DNA of 34,935 nt from positions 1 to 34,935 of the forward strand of contig JACRMI010000068.1 of assembly GCA_016215025.1 (NCBI GenBank), written 5' to 3'. Below the pieces are notes generated by a model, which did not search any database, was not told the DNA's origin, and saw only the letters and a list, made by a program, of their open reading frames with translations. Positions within the stretch are counted from its first letter, which is position 1. Every line of letters begins with the position of its first letter. The stretch is from Chloroflexota bacterium. GTDB taxonomy: Bacteria; Chloroflexota; Anaerolineae; UBA4142. Below, one piece after another: positions 1 to 6,736 of the stretch. Position numbers and translations under genes: made by a program.

Positions 1-839
1 AAACAAGCATCCATGCCGATCAGTTCAAATTTGTCGATGCCGGTTTGCGAACGAATCGTGCTTAGCGCTTGATCGATATCGTTGAGATACATCAAGTTGC
101 CGAGGCTGGATGCCAGGGGCACTCCGCGATTGGTTCCTGAACTGGTGGTCACTGCTGGATCACTCCAACCGCCGGGCCAGCCCATGCCATGATCGGACAT
201 GATGAGCACATATTTGTCGGATGGATAGGTCTTGATCGCCCAGGCTGCAAAATCGATCAGCGTTTTGGAATCTGCCATGTTGACTTGACCCAAGTCGGCA
301 ACCTGTTGCGAATGGACGGTGCGTAAGTCAGTATCACGGGTGATGTAGAATCGTTTCGCGCTGGTCCATTCGCGCGGAGTTTGGCGGCCGCGATAGCGAT
401 CGATTTGCGCGACGATGCGCACGCGATCGGTCGAGCCGGTGCGTTCAGCTTCGTTCAAGTCGGTAAAAATATCATGATCCAATACTTGATCTTTTGCATC
501 TTGGTAAAGCAGGATGAGCCATTTCGCTCCGGTCGTCGATGCGGCGGGAGTGTTCGGCGAGCGCGTGGGACCGGAAGGCGCAGCAACTACGGGTGCCAAG
601 GTTGGCGGAACATCAGTGAGATAGGCGGGTGGATTGCCAAGGTTGGTAGTATCCACAGGCAGTGACGATGGCATGAAGAAAAAGAAGACAGCGCCGATAC
701 AACACACTAACAAAACTAAACCGATAAGGACAGGCAGCGGCAACTTTAGAATCAGTGCGAGAATGTCACCGATTGGCAATTGAGACGATGGTCCACCGCC
801 ATGTCCGCCGCCGCCGCCACCGCCAAATGAAGGTGGCAA
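1..839 (-). CDS. Clostripain-like cysteine peptidase (peptidase C11 family), 3' end outside window
   Basis: Reading the minus strand from a TTG at 839 gives about 279 residues of an open frame that runs off the window edge. The N-terminus is Gly/Pro-rich (a run of seven Gly) and is followed by a hydrophobic segment near residues 30-55, probably a membrane anchor or uncleaved signal. After a Pro/Thr-rich linker comes the clostripain fold start (KWLILLYQDAKDQ). The catalytic His lies in IMSDHGMGW and the catalytic Cys in GMDACL, spaced as in PF03415. The enzyme is therefore expected to be an Arg/Lys-type endopeptidase facing outward. TTG was chosen because GGAGGAGGTGG lies about 7 nt upstream and the frame is closed by tandem TGA codons just before it. 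An ATG at about 1012 in another frame also has a fair ribosome site, so a frameshift joining a longer N-terminus is possible. Family call is firm; the start is uncertain. Confidence 0.8.
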   Translation of the reverse strand, partial: MPPSFGGGGGGGHGGGPSSQLPIGDILALILKLPLPVLIGLVLLVCCIGAVFFFFMPSSLPVDTTNLGNPPAYLTDVPPTLAPVVAAPSGPTRSPNTPAASTTGAKWLILLYQDAKDQVLDHDIFTDLNEAERTGSTDRVRIVAQIDRYRGRQTPREWTSAKRFYITRDTDLRTVHSQQVADLGQVNMADSKTLIDFAAWAIKTYPSDKYVLIMSDHGMGWPGGWSDPAVTTSSGTNRGVPLASSLGNLMYLNDIDQALSTIRSQTGIDKFELIGMDAC

Positions 840-1245
840 TCCCGATCCACCTCCTCCGCGACCTGGTCGCGATCATCAGCGGCAAACCAAAGCGATCGAG
901 GCAGGAGAGAATCGCTCATCCGCGTCGCACCCGGGCTGACCCTTGCGGGAACGAGTCTAGGCAAAAACAACTTCCAAGTGGACAGATCGAAAACTACACT
1001 AGTCTTTTTCATGTTGGTTTCCCCCAAGTATTTTCTCTGCGATTGTATCGCGAAAAAACGAAAGCAGCATATTTGATTCGTAAAGCCGCCAGGTTTCCCA
1101 CAATCAAATCTGGACCAATTTATAGACGTCTCTGGTGTCAAAAAGTCACCTATTCGTGTATCGTCAGGATGTGACTTTTTTTGATGGTTGTCGTCTATAT
1201 GTCTGGTAGCATACAAAGATTCACTCGGAAGGGAGGTGAAAAACA
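840..1245. other. Divergent intergenic region with one stem-loop, no convincing gene
   Basis: This 406-nt gap separates the leftward peptidase gene from the rightward 66-aa gene. Two overlapping open frames (752-1246 on the minus strand, 755-1174 on the plus strand) are Arg/His/Pro-rich and resemble no family. The minus frame contains an ATG at about 1012 preceded by GGGGGAAA and could hold the original N-terminus of the peptidase before a frameshift. A weak plus-strand promoter (TTGTCG 1188-1193, TACAAA 1212-1217) may serve the 66-aa gene. The rest shows nothing recognisable. Confidence 0.4.
1140..1180. terminator. Symmetric 10-bp hairpin with A/T tracts on both arms
   Basis: AAAAAGTCAC at 1140-1149 pairs perfectly with GTGACTTTTT at 1171-1180 around a 21-nt loop, and Ts continue to about 1182. 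The shape is that of a bidirectional intrinsic terminator, although the loop is long. Its position between divergent genes is unexpected for a terminator, so it may instead be an operator or a leader element. Confidence 0.4.
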
Positions 1246-1446
1246 ATGGATGAATTAGTCAAAACGGTTGCAAAGAAAACTGGTCTCTCCGAAGATCAAG
1301 CTAGGGCAGCCACGCAGGCAGTGCTTGATTATCTCAAGCAAAAGTTGCCAGCACCGGTCGCTGGTCAGATTGACACTGTCTTGAAAGGCAGTGGAAACAT
1401 CGGCGATATGGCAAAAGGACTCGGCGGCATGTTGGGCAAAAAATAG
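1246..1446 (+). CDS. Small helical protein of unknown function (66 aa)
   Basis: An ATG sits 7 nt after a strong GGGAGGTG ribosome binding site, so the start is secure. The 66-residue product is mostly amphipathic helix: the N-terminal half (VAKKTGLSEDQARAATQAV) followed by YLKQKLPAPVAGQID and a Gly-rich tail ending in GKK. This pattern of a helix-turn motif with LSEDQA and LPAPVAGQ is typical of small DUF2267-like or DUF937-like bundle proteins, which are often near stress genes; the exact family cannot be settled by eye. There is no signal peptide or membrane segment, so it should be cytoplasmic. A hairpin terminator follows immediately, so it is probably monocistronic. Confidence 0.75.
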   Translation: MDELVKTVAKKTGLSEDQARAATQAVLDYLKQKLPAPVAGQIDTVLKGSGNIGDMAKGLGGMLGKK

Positions 1447-1455
1447 TCTGTGAGA

Positions 1456-1484
1456 GGTGGAGAAACGGCTGCCGTTTCTCCACC
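1456..1484 (+). terminator. Hairpin terminator after the 66-aa gene
   Basis: GGTGGAGAAACGG (1456-1468) pairs perfectly with CCGTTTCTCCACC (1472-1484) over a 3-nt loop, starting 9 nt after the stop codon. There is no U-tract, so it may stop transcription inefficiently or mainly protect the 3' end. Confidence 0.55.
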
Positions 1485-1494
1485 ACCCGATGGA

Positions 1495-1580
1495 AGAGCA
1501 AGCTCTAGGCGATAACTTGGCGCAACAGTTACGCCTGAGGGCGAGACGAGTTCAGCGCCCGAATGAAAACAAATCCATTC
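1495..1580 (+). promoter_or_regulatory. Chain of four consecutive hairpins ahead of mscL
   Basis: Four short inverted repeats follow each other without overlap: AGAG/CTCT (1495-1506), AGGCGATAACT with AGTTACGCCT (1507-1517 and 1527-1536, one bulge), GGGCG/CGCCC (1539-1543 and 1556-1560), and GAATG/CATTC (1561-1565 and 1576-1580). The GGAGAG ribosome site of mscL starts at 1591. This may be a structured 5' leader; it matches no RNA class that I recognise. Confidence 0.35.
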
Positions 1581-1604
1581 ATCCCCAATAGGAGAGTTCG
1601 AATA

Positions 1605-1985
1605 TTGAAAGAATTTCAGGAATTTGCAATGTAGGGGAATATTCTCGACCTGGCGATCGGGCTTGTTCTTGGCACGGTGTTCGGCAAGATCGTCACCTCT
1701 CTGAAGAAAGACATTATCATGCCGCCCATCGGTTTGCTTCTGGGTAAGGTTGATTTTGCCAACTGGTTCGTCAATCTGTCGGACAAGACTTTTACGTCAT
1801 TGACGGCGGCACAAGATGCGGGCGCACCCGTGATTGCGTACGGGACGTTCATCAACAGTCTGATTGACTTTTTGATTGTTGGTTTCGTGCTCTTTCTGTT
1901 GGTTCGCCAGATCAACCGCATGAAGCGAATGGGAGAGGCGAACTTGGGCAAAAGTCAAACTAAGGTCGCTCAAAAAGCGGCGTAA
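1605..1985 (+). pseudogene. mscL: Large-conductance mechanosensitive channel MscL, interrupted by an in-frame TAG
   Basis: Read from TTG 1605, the frame encodes KEFQEFAM, then TAG at 1632-1634, then GNILDLAIG and the rest of MscL through VAQKAA (126 codons). Family hallmarks are clear: the KEF(x)EFA(x)KGN start, a first membrane helix with [24 protein letters not shown], and the second helix around [18 protein letters not shown]. The TAG sits exactly where the family has Lys or Arg, so one AAG-to-TAG change explains it. The codon before TTG is ATA where homologs have the ATG start. A GGAGAG ribosome site at 1591-1596 is still present. An internal GTG at 1677 would skip most of the first transmembrane helix. 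MscL releases solutes during osmotic downshock. Either the gene is dead, the stop is read through, or there is a sequencing error; all downstream codons are intact. Confidence 0.8.
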
Positions 1986-2024
1986 ACCAGTTCACAAAAA
2001 TCTGAGAACTCGAAGGAGAAGAAA

Positions 2025-2273
2025 ATGGACATCGTAAGTGTAGTAGTATGGTTGGTGATTGGTGCTGTTGCAGGCTGGCTCGCCGGGCAAATCATGAAAG
2101 GCGGCGGGTTCGGCGTGGTGGGTAACATCATCGTGGGCATCATCGGTTCCCTCATCGGCGGTTTTTTGCTCGGTGGCTTGCTATCGTCGTTGGGGATCAT
2201 TGGTTCCATTATCACTGCTGTCGTCGGTGCCGTCATCTTGCTTTTCGTCGTTGGCTTGTTCATCAAGAAATAA
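2025..2273 (+). CDS. GlsB/YeaQ/YmgE-family stress membrane protein (transglycosylase-associated)
   Basis: The 82-residue product starts at an ATG preceded by GAAGGAGAAG. It has three hydrophobic segments (about residues 5-22, 30-52 and 58-80) with Gly-zipper spacing, and the motifs GAVAGWLAGQIMKGGG and GNIIVGIIGSLIGGF that define PF04226. Members are small inner-membrane proteins induced by general or envelope stress; their biochemical role is not established despite the transglycosylase-associated name. It lies 39 nt after mscL on the same strand and could be co-transcribed with it, which fits an osmotic or envelope stress theme. Confidence 0.88.
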   Translation: MDIVSVVVWLVIGAVAGWLAGQIMKGGGFGVVGNIIVGIIGSLIGGFLLGGLLSSLGIIGSIITAVVGAVILLFVVGLFIKK

Positions 2274-2397
2274 CCTTGGAATCTACGAGAAACGAAACTC
2301 TTCCTGGGCGGTCGCCTGCTGTCCAGATTGGTTCTGTTTCATCGTTCATTTGCAATAGTGGGGCAATAGGTAATTGCCCATTGCCCTAGTCCAAATA

Positions 2398-2484
2398 TTG
2401 TCCGAAGAGATCAAAAAAACTGGCGTGACCCACAAGGTGACGGGCGAGATGGTCGATGTGCTCGTCGAACTTGCCTACCAATAA
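2398..2484 (+). pseudogene. Possible C-terminal gene remnant
   Basis: A 28-codon stretch reading KKTGVTHKVTGEMVDVLVEL and ending at TAA 2482-2484 has the composition of a real protein C-terminus, but nothing in-frame upstream extends it. It is not recognised. Treat it as a fragment of a decayed gene. Confidence 0.25.
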
Positions 2485-2798
2485 GTATGCCGCCAATTAA
2501 GCATCCCGGGTCTCGGCGAGATTTCGCTGTCAATGGATGAACTCAAGAAACTCCAAGACGGACTCAATGGGCATAGTCGAGATAACGCGGGTTTCCCCAG
2601 CCCCGCGTGATCTCTTGAAACGTCCTAGTTGGCATTGGCGTTGCCGTGCTTCTCGGCGGTACAGAGGTCGCAAATAAAGTCTGAGTTGGTTGCGCGACAA
2701 CGAGAGTCGGTGAGATTGACCGCGCGGCGCGTGCTTGGTTTGGGAAGCCATATGGTTGCGATGAATGCCGTCGCTGCAGCAATGAATTGAGAAACAGT

Positions 2799-2831
2799 AA
2801 AGGTCACGCTCCAATCAAGCGTGACCTTTTT
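2799..2831. terminator. Intrinsic terminator, probably bidirectional
   Basis: AAAGGTCACGCT (2799-2810) and AGCGTGACCTTT (2818-2829) form a 12-bp stem around a 7-nt loop, followed by further Ts on the plus strand. It lies about 100 nt beyond the end of the leftward operon (stop at 2933), so it probably ends that transcript as well as any rightward one. Confidence 0.7.
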
Positions 2832-2932
2832 GAATAGGGTCCAAAATTTCACGGAACCTGCTAATCGTAGGTTCAAGCATCAATTACTCAAAATAGTCCA
2901 AGATGTCGCGCAAAGCCGAGCAATTGCCGGCA

Positions 2933-3706
2933 CTACGATGCAGGTTTGTATCCCACCAACATGTGAATAAACAACTCGGTGCGAAAGATGAGTGTTGCAC
3001 CGCGTGACTCGGCATTGCGCAAGGCGGTTTCTATTTTGGCGATTCCGGTTTGATAGGCATTGTTGCTCAACAACGCCAACTGCGAACACGAATTCTTGCG
3101 AAGAAATGGATCATCCAGGACATTACGGCCATAGTGAAAATCTTGAATGTGTTCTACGTTCTTTGATTCTGCGCGATTAAAACCTTCTGCACTTACCCAC
3201 TCGACGAGTGTCCCACACGATGGAAAGCGCGCCCAATCAGTTGCATAGACACCTTCGAAATAATCGTAAACGTACCAACGATCACAGCGCGGATCACTGC
3301 CAACGATTGCAAATATTCCTTCAGGTCGCAAAATGCGAAATGCTTCGGCGATAAAATCGCGCGGCTCGCCAAAATGATGAATGGCATCCACGCAAAACAC
3401 GAAATCGAACCAACCTCGATCAAATGGTAACTGCGTTGCGACTCCATGAACGAGACGCAGACTTGCATCACGTTTCTGTGCTTGCGTGAGCATGCCAGTT
3501 GACAAATCCAAACCGTAGAGATGAGGCGCAACCGAATGCAGAGCCGCAAGCCAGTATCCTGTTCCACAACCGACTTCGAGAATTCGCTTTGCGCGATGCC
3601 GACTCACCAACTCGATCAACGCTTTGCCGCGATTGGGAAGGGTTGCGCTGTATCGCCGATCGTACTCTGGCGAGATTTCGTCATAATTCACGCGATTTGA
3701 TTTCAT
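2933..3706 (-). CDS. SAM-dependent class I methyltransferase (257 aa)
   Basis: The protein has the class I methyltransferase layout: motif I ILEVGCGTGYW (residues ~43-52), the acidic motif II loop YGLDLS (~64-69), then VHGVATQLPFDRGWFDFVFCVDAIHHF for the post-I and motif III strands, which is Methyltransf_11-like. The substrate cannot be predicted. The start is the ATG at 3706 that overlaps the stop of the preceding gene as ATGA; an open frame extends 32 codons further upstream but only inside that gene. This is the last gene of the long leftward operon and is translationally coupled to the methyltransferase before it. The C-terminal ~80 residues are a helical extension found in many small-molecule methyltransferases. 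Confidence 0.85.
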   Translation of the reverse strand: MKSNRVNYDEISPEYDRRYSATLPNRGKALIELVSRHRAKRILEVGCGTGYWLAALHSVAPHLYGLDLSTGMLTQAQKRDASLRLVHGVATQLPFDRGWFDFVFCVDAIHHFGEPRDFIAEAFRILRPEGIFAIVGSDPRCDRWYVYDYFEGVYATDWARFPSCGTLVEWVSAEGFNRAESKNVEHIQDFHYGRNVLDDPFLRKNSCSQLALLSNNAYQTGIAKIETALRNAESRGATLIFRTELFIHMLVGYKPAS

Positions 3707-4515
3707 CTTGATTTTCTCGCCACGATTCGTCCATTGCCCCATTCGCCGCGTTGCATTTCGGCAATTGCTCCCGCAAATTCTGTGTGCGCCTGACACACCC
3801 AATCCTCACCAAGCAACCACGCGAATTCTCGTTCGTGTTCAACTAACTGACGATCCAACGCTTTCCATCCGATTTCAATATCACGTTGAGTAATGTCATC
3901 CGCGTGCTCGATGCAATATCCAAGATTCTCGACAAATCGAATGACATCTTCTAGCCGCCAGCGATGATCGTGTGTCGCGGGATCGTTATTTCCGATTTCA
4001 AACGTGATTGCGATTCGTCCATCCTTTGCAACCACACGATCAAATTCGCGGAGCCAGGTCGCATAGTTTTCCAAAGAACCTTGATTCCAAACGACTGAAA
4101 AAGACTCATCATCGAAGGGGAGGTTCCCGGCATCAGCAACGCGAAACGTGGCGAGCTGCGCCAGCCCGGCGAGTTCGGCAATGCGATTTGCCGCCGCAAT
4201 GCAGTTGGGTGCAATGTCAACGCCGGTCACGTGACACTTGAATGTTTCGACAAGTTGCAACGCAGGACCGCCGATGAAACAGCACACATCGAGCACGTGA
4301 TCGCGCGCGGTGATCTTCGCCAACCCCGCGAGTTCCATTGTGTCGGTTCGACCGCCCAAGTGATATTGCAAGCCCGTGACATAGCGTGTGTAACTCCCGC
4401 CGAAAAAACCGGCGTAGAGCGCGGGACGAATCATTTGCCCGATTCGGTCTTGTAATATCTCACCTTCAGGCAATCGCCAACGATTGATGACCTGATGCCA
4501 TTCTGCCCGGGACAT
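3703..4515 (-). CDS. SAM-dependent methyltransferase (270 aa)
   Basis: Motif I is VLDVCCFIGGPALQL (residues 74-88), an unusual variant of DxGxGxG with Cys-Cys and Ile in place of two Gly. It is followed by VTGVDIAPN (motif II) and VADAGNLPFDDESFSVVWNQ (post-II and motif III). The overall plan, with an N-terminal helical lid reading PALYAGFFGG, resembles sarcosine/dimethylglycine or tocopherol-type methyltransferases of small molecules. The start ATG is 3 nt after the stop of the aminotransferase gene, and its own stop overlaps the next methyltransferase start, so three genes are translationally linked. Two methyltransferases of different subtype in tandem suggest two modification steps on the same product. 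Confidence 0.82.
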   Translation of the reverse strand: MSRAEWHQVINRWRLPEGEILQDRIGQMIRPALYAGFFGGSYTRYVTGLQYHLGGRTDTMELAGLAKITARDHVLDVCCFIGGPALQLVETFKCHVTGVDIAPNCIAAANRIAELAGLAQLATFRVADAGNLPFDDESFSVVWNQGSLENYATWLREFDRVVAKDGRIAITFEIGNNDPATHDHRWRLEDVIRFVENLGYCIEHADDITQRDIEIGWKALDRQLVEHEREFAWLLGEDWVCQAHTEFAGAIAEMQRGEWGNGRIVARKSR

Positions 4516-4518
4516 ATT

Positions 4519-5916
4519 TCACCACACGCCTTGTGCTCTCAATTCCTCCATCGCGGCTTGATGAATCTCGATGAGCCGTGTGATGTCCTCGTCTGTATGC
4601 GCGGTGCTGATGAATCCGTGATTCGACGATATATGCAATCCGTTCTTGCGGTACAGCAGTCTTAATCCAGGGCTAGCGAATCGGTGACCCAGGCGGACAT
4701 CCCGGATACTGTTGATGGGTCCACGCGCTGCATGCATCCAAAACATCGAGCCAACACCAATCGCCGTGGCGGGATAATCGCATTCCTGAGCAAACCGGTT
4801 GATCTCCGTTCGGAAGTGATCACCCATCGCGTTCAACCGCGCATACAGTTGCGGTTCACTGCTTAGGCGTCGCAAGACAGCCGTCCCGGCGGCTGTCACC
4901 AGTGGGTTGCCATTGAACGTCCCTGCCATGAGGATAGAACCTGGTTCAGTATCATATTCCATTAGGCGCATGACCTCGGCACTTCCGGCTACCGCCCCAA
5001 AGGGCAACCCGCCACCGGCGATTTTGCCGAAGGTACTCACATCAGGTATAACTCCATAGAATTCGCGCGCGCCGCCGAGAGCCATACGAAAACCGGTGAT
5101 CACTTCATCAAAGATGAGAAAAGCCCCAATCTCTTTTGTGATTCGGCGCAACTCGGATAAGAATTCTTTGTTCGCCGGAATTGTGCCAGCCGCACCTTGC
5201 ACGGGTTCGATAATCACGCCCGCCAACTGGGATGCATAGCGAAGGATTTTGTCGAATGCCGCTGGGTGATTGAAGGGCAATACAATTGTGTCCTTCCATG
5301 CTCCGTCGGCAAGCCCAGGACTCTCTGGGATTGCGACGGGATCCTCAATGGGGCCGAACTCATCATAAGTCGGGCGCGGGCGACCGAAGCTGACCGCCAG
5401 AAGATCATGCGTGCCGTGATAGCCGCCTTCGAATTTTGCAATCAACGGTTTTCCTGTTGTGGCACGCGCCAATCGGCACGCGTACATCGTTGCCTCGGTT
5501 CCTGAATTGCAAAAGGTCACCTTGTCTACACCTGGCACCATATCGCAAAACAATTTGGCAAACTCAAACTCATGCTCGTGGCATTGCCCGTAGGATGTTC
5601 CGCGCGGCAACGCCTCATTTATCGCTTCATTGACCTCATCCGGCGCGTTCCCCAGGATCATAACCGAAAAGCCAAGCATGAAATCCAAGTATTCATTGTC
5701 ATCCGCGTCCCAGATTCTTGCACCTTTCGCCCGCTTGACCATCATCGGAAATGGGTCCGCCAATCGAAAGAGACTCCCAACACCTGCCGGCATCACTGTG
5801 CGGTTCTGTTGCCACATCGTCAGTGACCTGGGACTCTTGGCGCATATCTCCTTGCGATACGCGTTGAGAATTTTTGCGATTCTTTCTTTGTCGTCCATTG
5901 TAAAATCCTCTTTCAT
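4519..5916 (-). CDS. Class-III PLP aminotransferase, glutamate-1-semialdehyde 2,1-aminomutase-like
   Basis: The protein has 465 residues from ATG 5916, or 459 from ATG 5898, which has the better ribosome site (AGAGGA). It has the class-III aminotransferase marks: the PLP phosphate loop FCNSGTEATMYACRLAR (~135-151), the ring-stacking FEGGYHGTHD (~162-171), FDEVITGF (Asp270 contacts the pyridine nitrogen) and STFGKIAGGGLPFGA with Lys298 as the PLP Schiff-base residue. The whole resembles HemL-type aminomutases more than ornithine aminotransferases. The surrounding genes are not heme genes; the partners are methyltransferases and an acyltransferase. It therefore probably aminates or isomerises an intermediate of a specialised pathway instead of making 5-aminolevulinate. 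The ATG overlaps the upstream stop as ATGA. Confidence 0.85.
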   Translation of the reverse strand: MKEDFTMDDKERIAKILNAYRKEICAKSPRSLTMWQQNRTVMPAGVGSLFRLADPFPMMVKRAKGARIWDADDNEYLDFMLGFSVMILGNAPDEVNEAINEALPRGTSYGQCHEHEFEFAKLFCDMVPGVDKVTFCNSGTEATMYACRLARATTGKPLIAKFEGGYHGTHDLLAVSFGRPRPTYDEFGPIEDPVAIPESPGLADGAWKDTIVLPFNHPAAFDKILRYASQLAGVIIEPVQGAAGTIPANKEFLSELRRITKEIGAFLIFDEVITGFRMALGGAREFYGVIPDVSTFGKIAGGGLPFGAVAGSAEVMRLMEYDTEPGSILMAGTFNGNPLVTAAGTAVLRRLSSEPQLYARLNAMGDHFRTEINRFAQECDYPATAIGVGSMFWMHAARGPINSIRDVRLGHRFASPGLRLLYRKNGLHISSNHGFISTAHTDEDITRLIEIHQAAMEELRAQGVW

Positions 5917-6731
5917 CGATCACCTGTCTCACACAGACCATATCCACTCTCGATCAACTCGACGAGGCAGCGCACAAAGCGAGTGGCTGGACCCCCGTCA
6001 ACAATGTCGTGGTCGAACGTTACGGTCAAGTTTAGGATCTCGCGCGGCTCGATACGTCCCTCGACCACGGCCGGCTTCCAGGTGATACTCCCGACGGCCA
6101 GTCCAACTGGGTGAAAAGTGGGAGTCAGCGGCCAGCCGCTGTGGCCCCCACCGAACATACCGACCGAGGTAATGTCCACCGTGCCCCCCATGGACACGAC
6201 AATCGTCGGGTCACGGCGGCTGTTCATACGGAGCAAGACGATAGCCAGCCTAGACAATGGCCATGGCAACAGCATGGCAGAACGGAACCAGTTGGGCATC
6301 CCTCTGCCCGGCGGCACTGGTTCGGACTGCACCTTGCGAATCTCGTCGTGGATCTCCCGGCAAGTCTTGTGGTTCGCCGCCCGGACGACATAGCCCATCA
6401 GGGCAGTCTTTTCCCCCACCTTGCGTTCAACCATCAGTCCCACGTTGACGTCGTCAACCAGGACAAGGTGTTTTTCGCCCTTCCGGTGCGCCTGGATCGA
6501 CTTGTCTTCGTCTACGGCGTGCGCCAGGCAGAAGGTCAAAAAGCCGGCAAAAGAAAGTGTCTCGCCCGTCCGCGCCTTGTGCTCCGCGATCAAGCGGCGC
6601 GCGATTGTCACATCCACTTCTAGCAAGCCATATATGGTGTGGGCTGGCCAAGACAGGTCGAGAGTGTTCACCCACACACGGCGTCCCGGTGAAAGATCAA
6701 CAATATGGTACGGTCCGATTTTTTCATTCAT
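5913..6731 (-). CDS. Stand-alone 2-oxoacid dehydrogenase E2-like acyltransferase (272 aa)
   Basis: The product is one catalytic domain of the E2/chloramphenicol acetyltransferase fold (PF00198), with no lipoyl or E1/E3-binding domain. Core features: VDVTIARRLIAEHK, SFAGFLTFCLAHAVDED near the N-terminus, DVNVGLMVERKVG mid-protein, and the C-terminal active site TFDHDIVDGGPATRF, where the HxxxDG His and Asp are both kept. The known family reaction is acyl transfer from a CoA or thioester donor to a small acceptor. The ATG at 6731 was chosen over an 84-codon upstream extension because AAAGGA lies 9-10 nt before it and the extension lies inside the hydrolase gene. It starts 5 nt after the hydrolase stop. 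Stand-alone domains of this type occur in biosynthetic clusters; the substrate is unknown. Confidence 0.8.
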   Translation of the reverse strand: MNEKIGPYHIVDLSPGRRVWVNTLDLSWPAHTIYGLLEVDVTIARRLIAEHKARTGETLSFAGFLTFCLAHAVDEDKSIQAHRKGEKHLVLVDDVNVGLMVERKVGEKTALMGYVVRAANHKTCREIHDEIRKVQSEPVPPGRGMPNWFRSAMLLPWPLSRLAIVLLRMNSRRDPTIVVSMGGTVDITSVGMFGGGHSGWPLTPTFHPVGLAVGSITWKPAVVEGRIEPREILNLTVTFDHDIVDGGPATRFVRCLVELIESGYGLCETGDR

Positions 6732-6736
6732 GGCAT

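Larger units (their letters stand above)
2274..2932. other. Decayed intergenic stretch with gene remnants
   Basis: No intact gene is visible in these ~660 nt. A 7-bp inverted repeat with a 5-nt loop (GGGCAAT/ATTGCCC, 2361-2379) may end the upstream transcript. Short plus-strand frames look like broken coding sequence: one ending TGEMVDVLVELAYQ (stop at 2482), one reading IPGLGEISLSMDELKKLQDG (about 2500-2560), and one reading LVGIGVAVLLGGTEVANKV (about 2625-2682) that resembles a membrane helix. They are in different frames with stops between them. Minus-strand frames over the same interval look like shadows. A terminator hairpin closes the stretch. Confidence 0.45.

Noticed and set aside
752..1246. 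164-codon minus-strand frame over the intergenic gap
   Set aside because: Composition is unlike a protein after the first ~40 residues and it overlaps the peptidase in another frame. It is kept only as a possible remnant of the peptidase N-terminus.
4519..5916. Housekeeping hemL
   Set aside because: The fold matches, but the neighbours belong to no heme pathway, so the symbol was not assigned.
5630..6623. Long plus-strand frames opposite the aminotransferase and acyltransferase
   Set aside because: They overlap strongly supported genes on the other strand and show no recognisable protein features.
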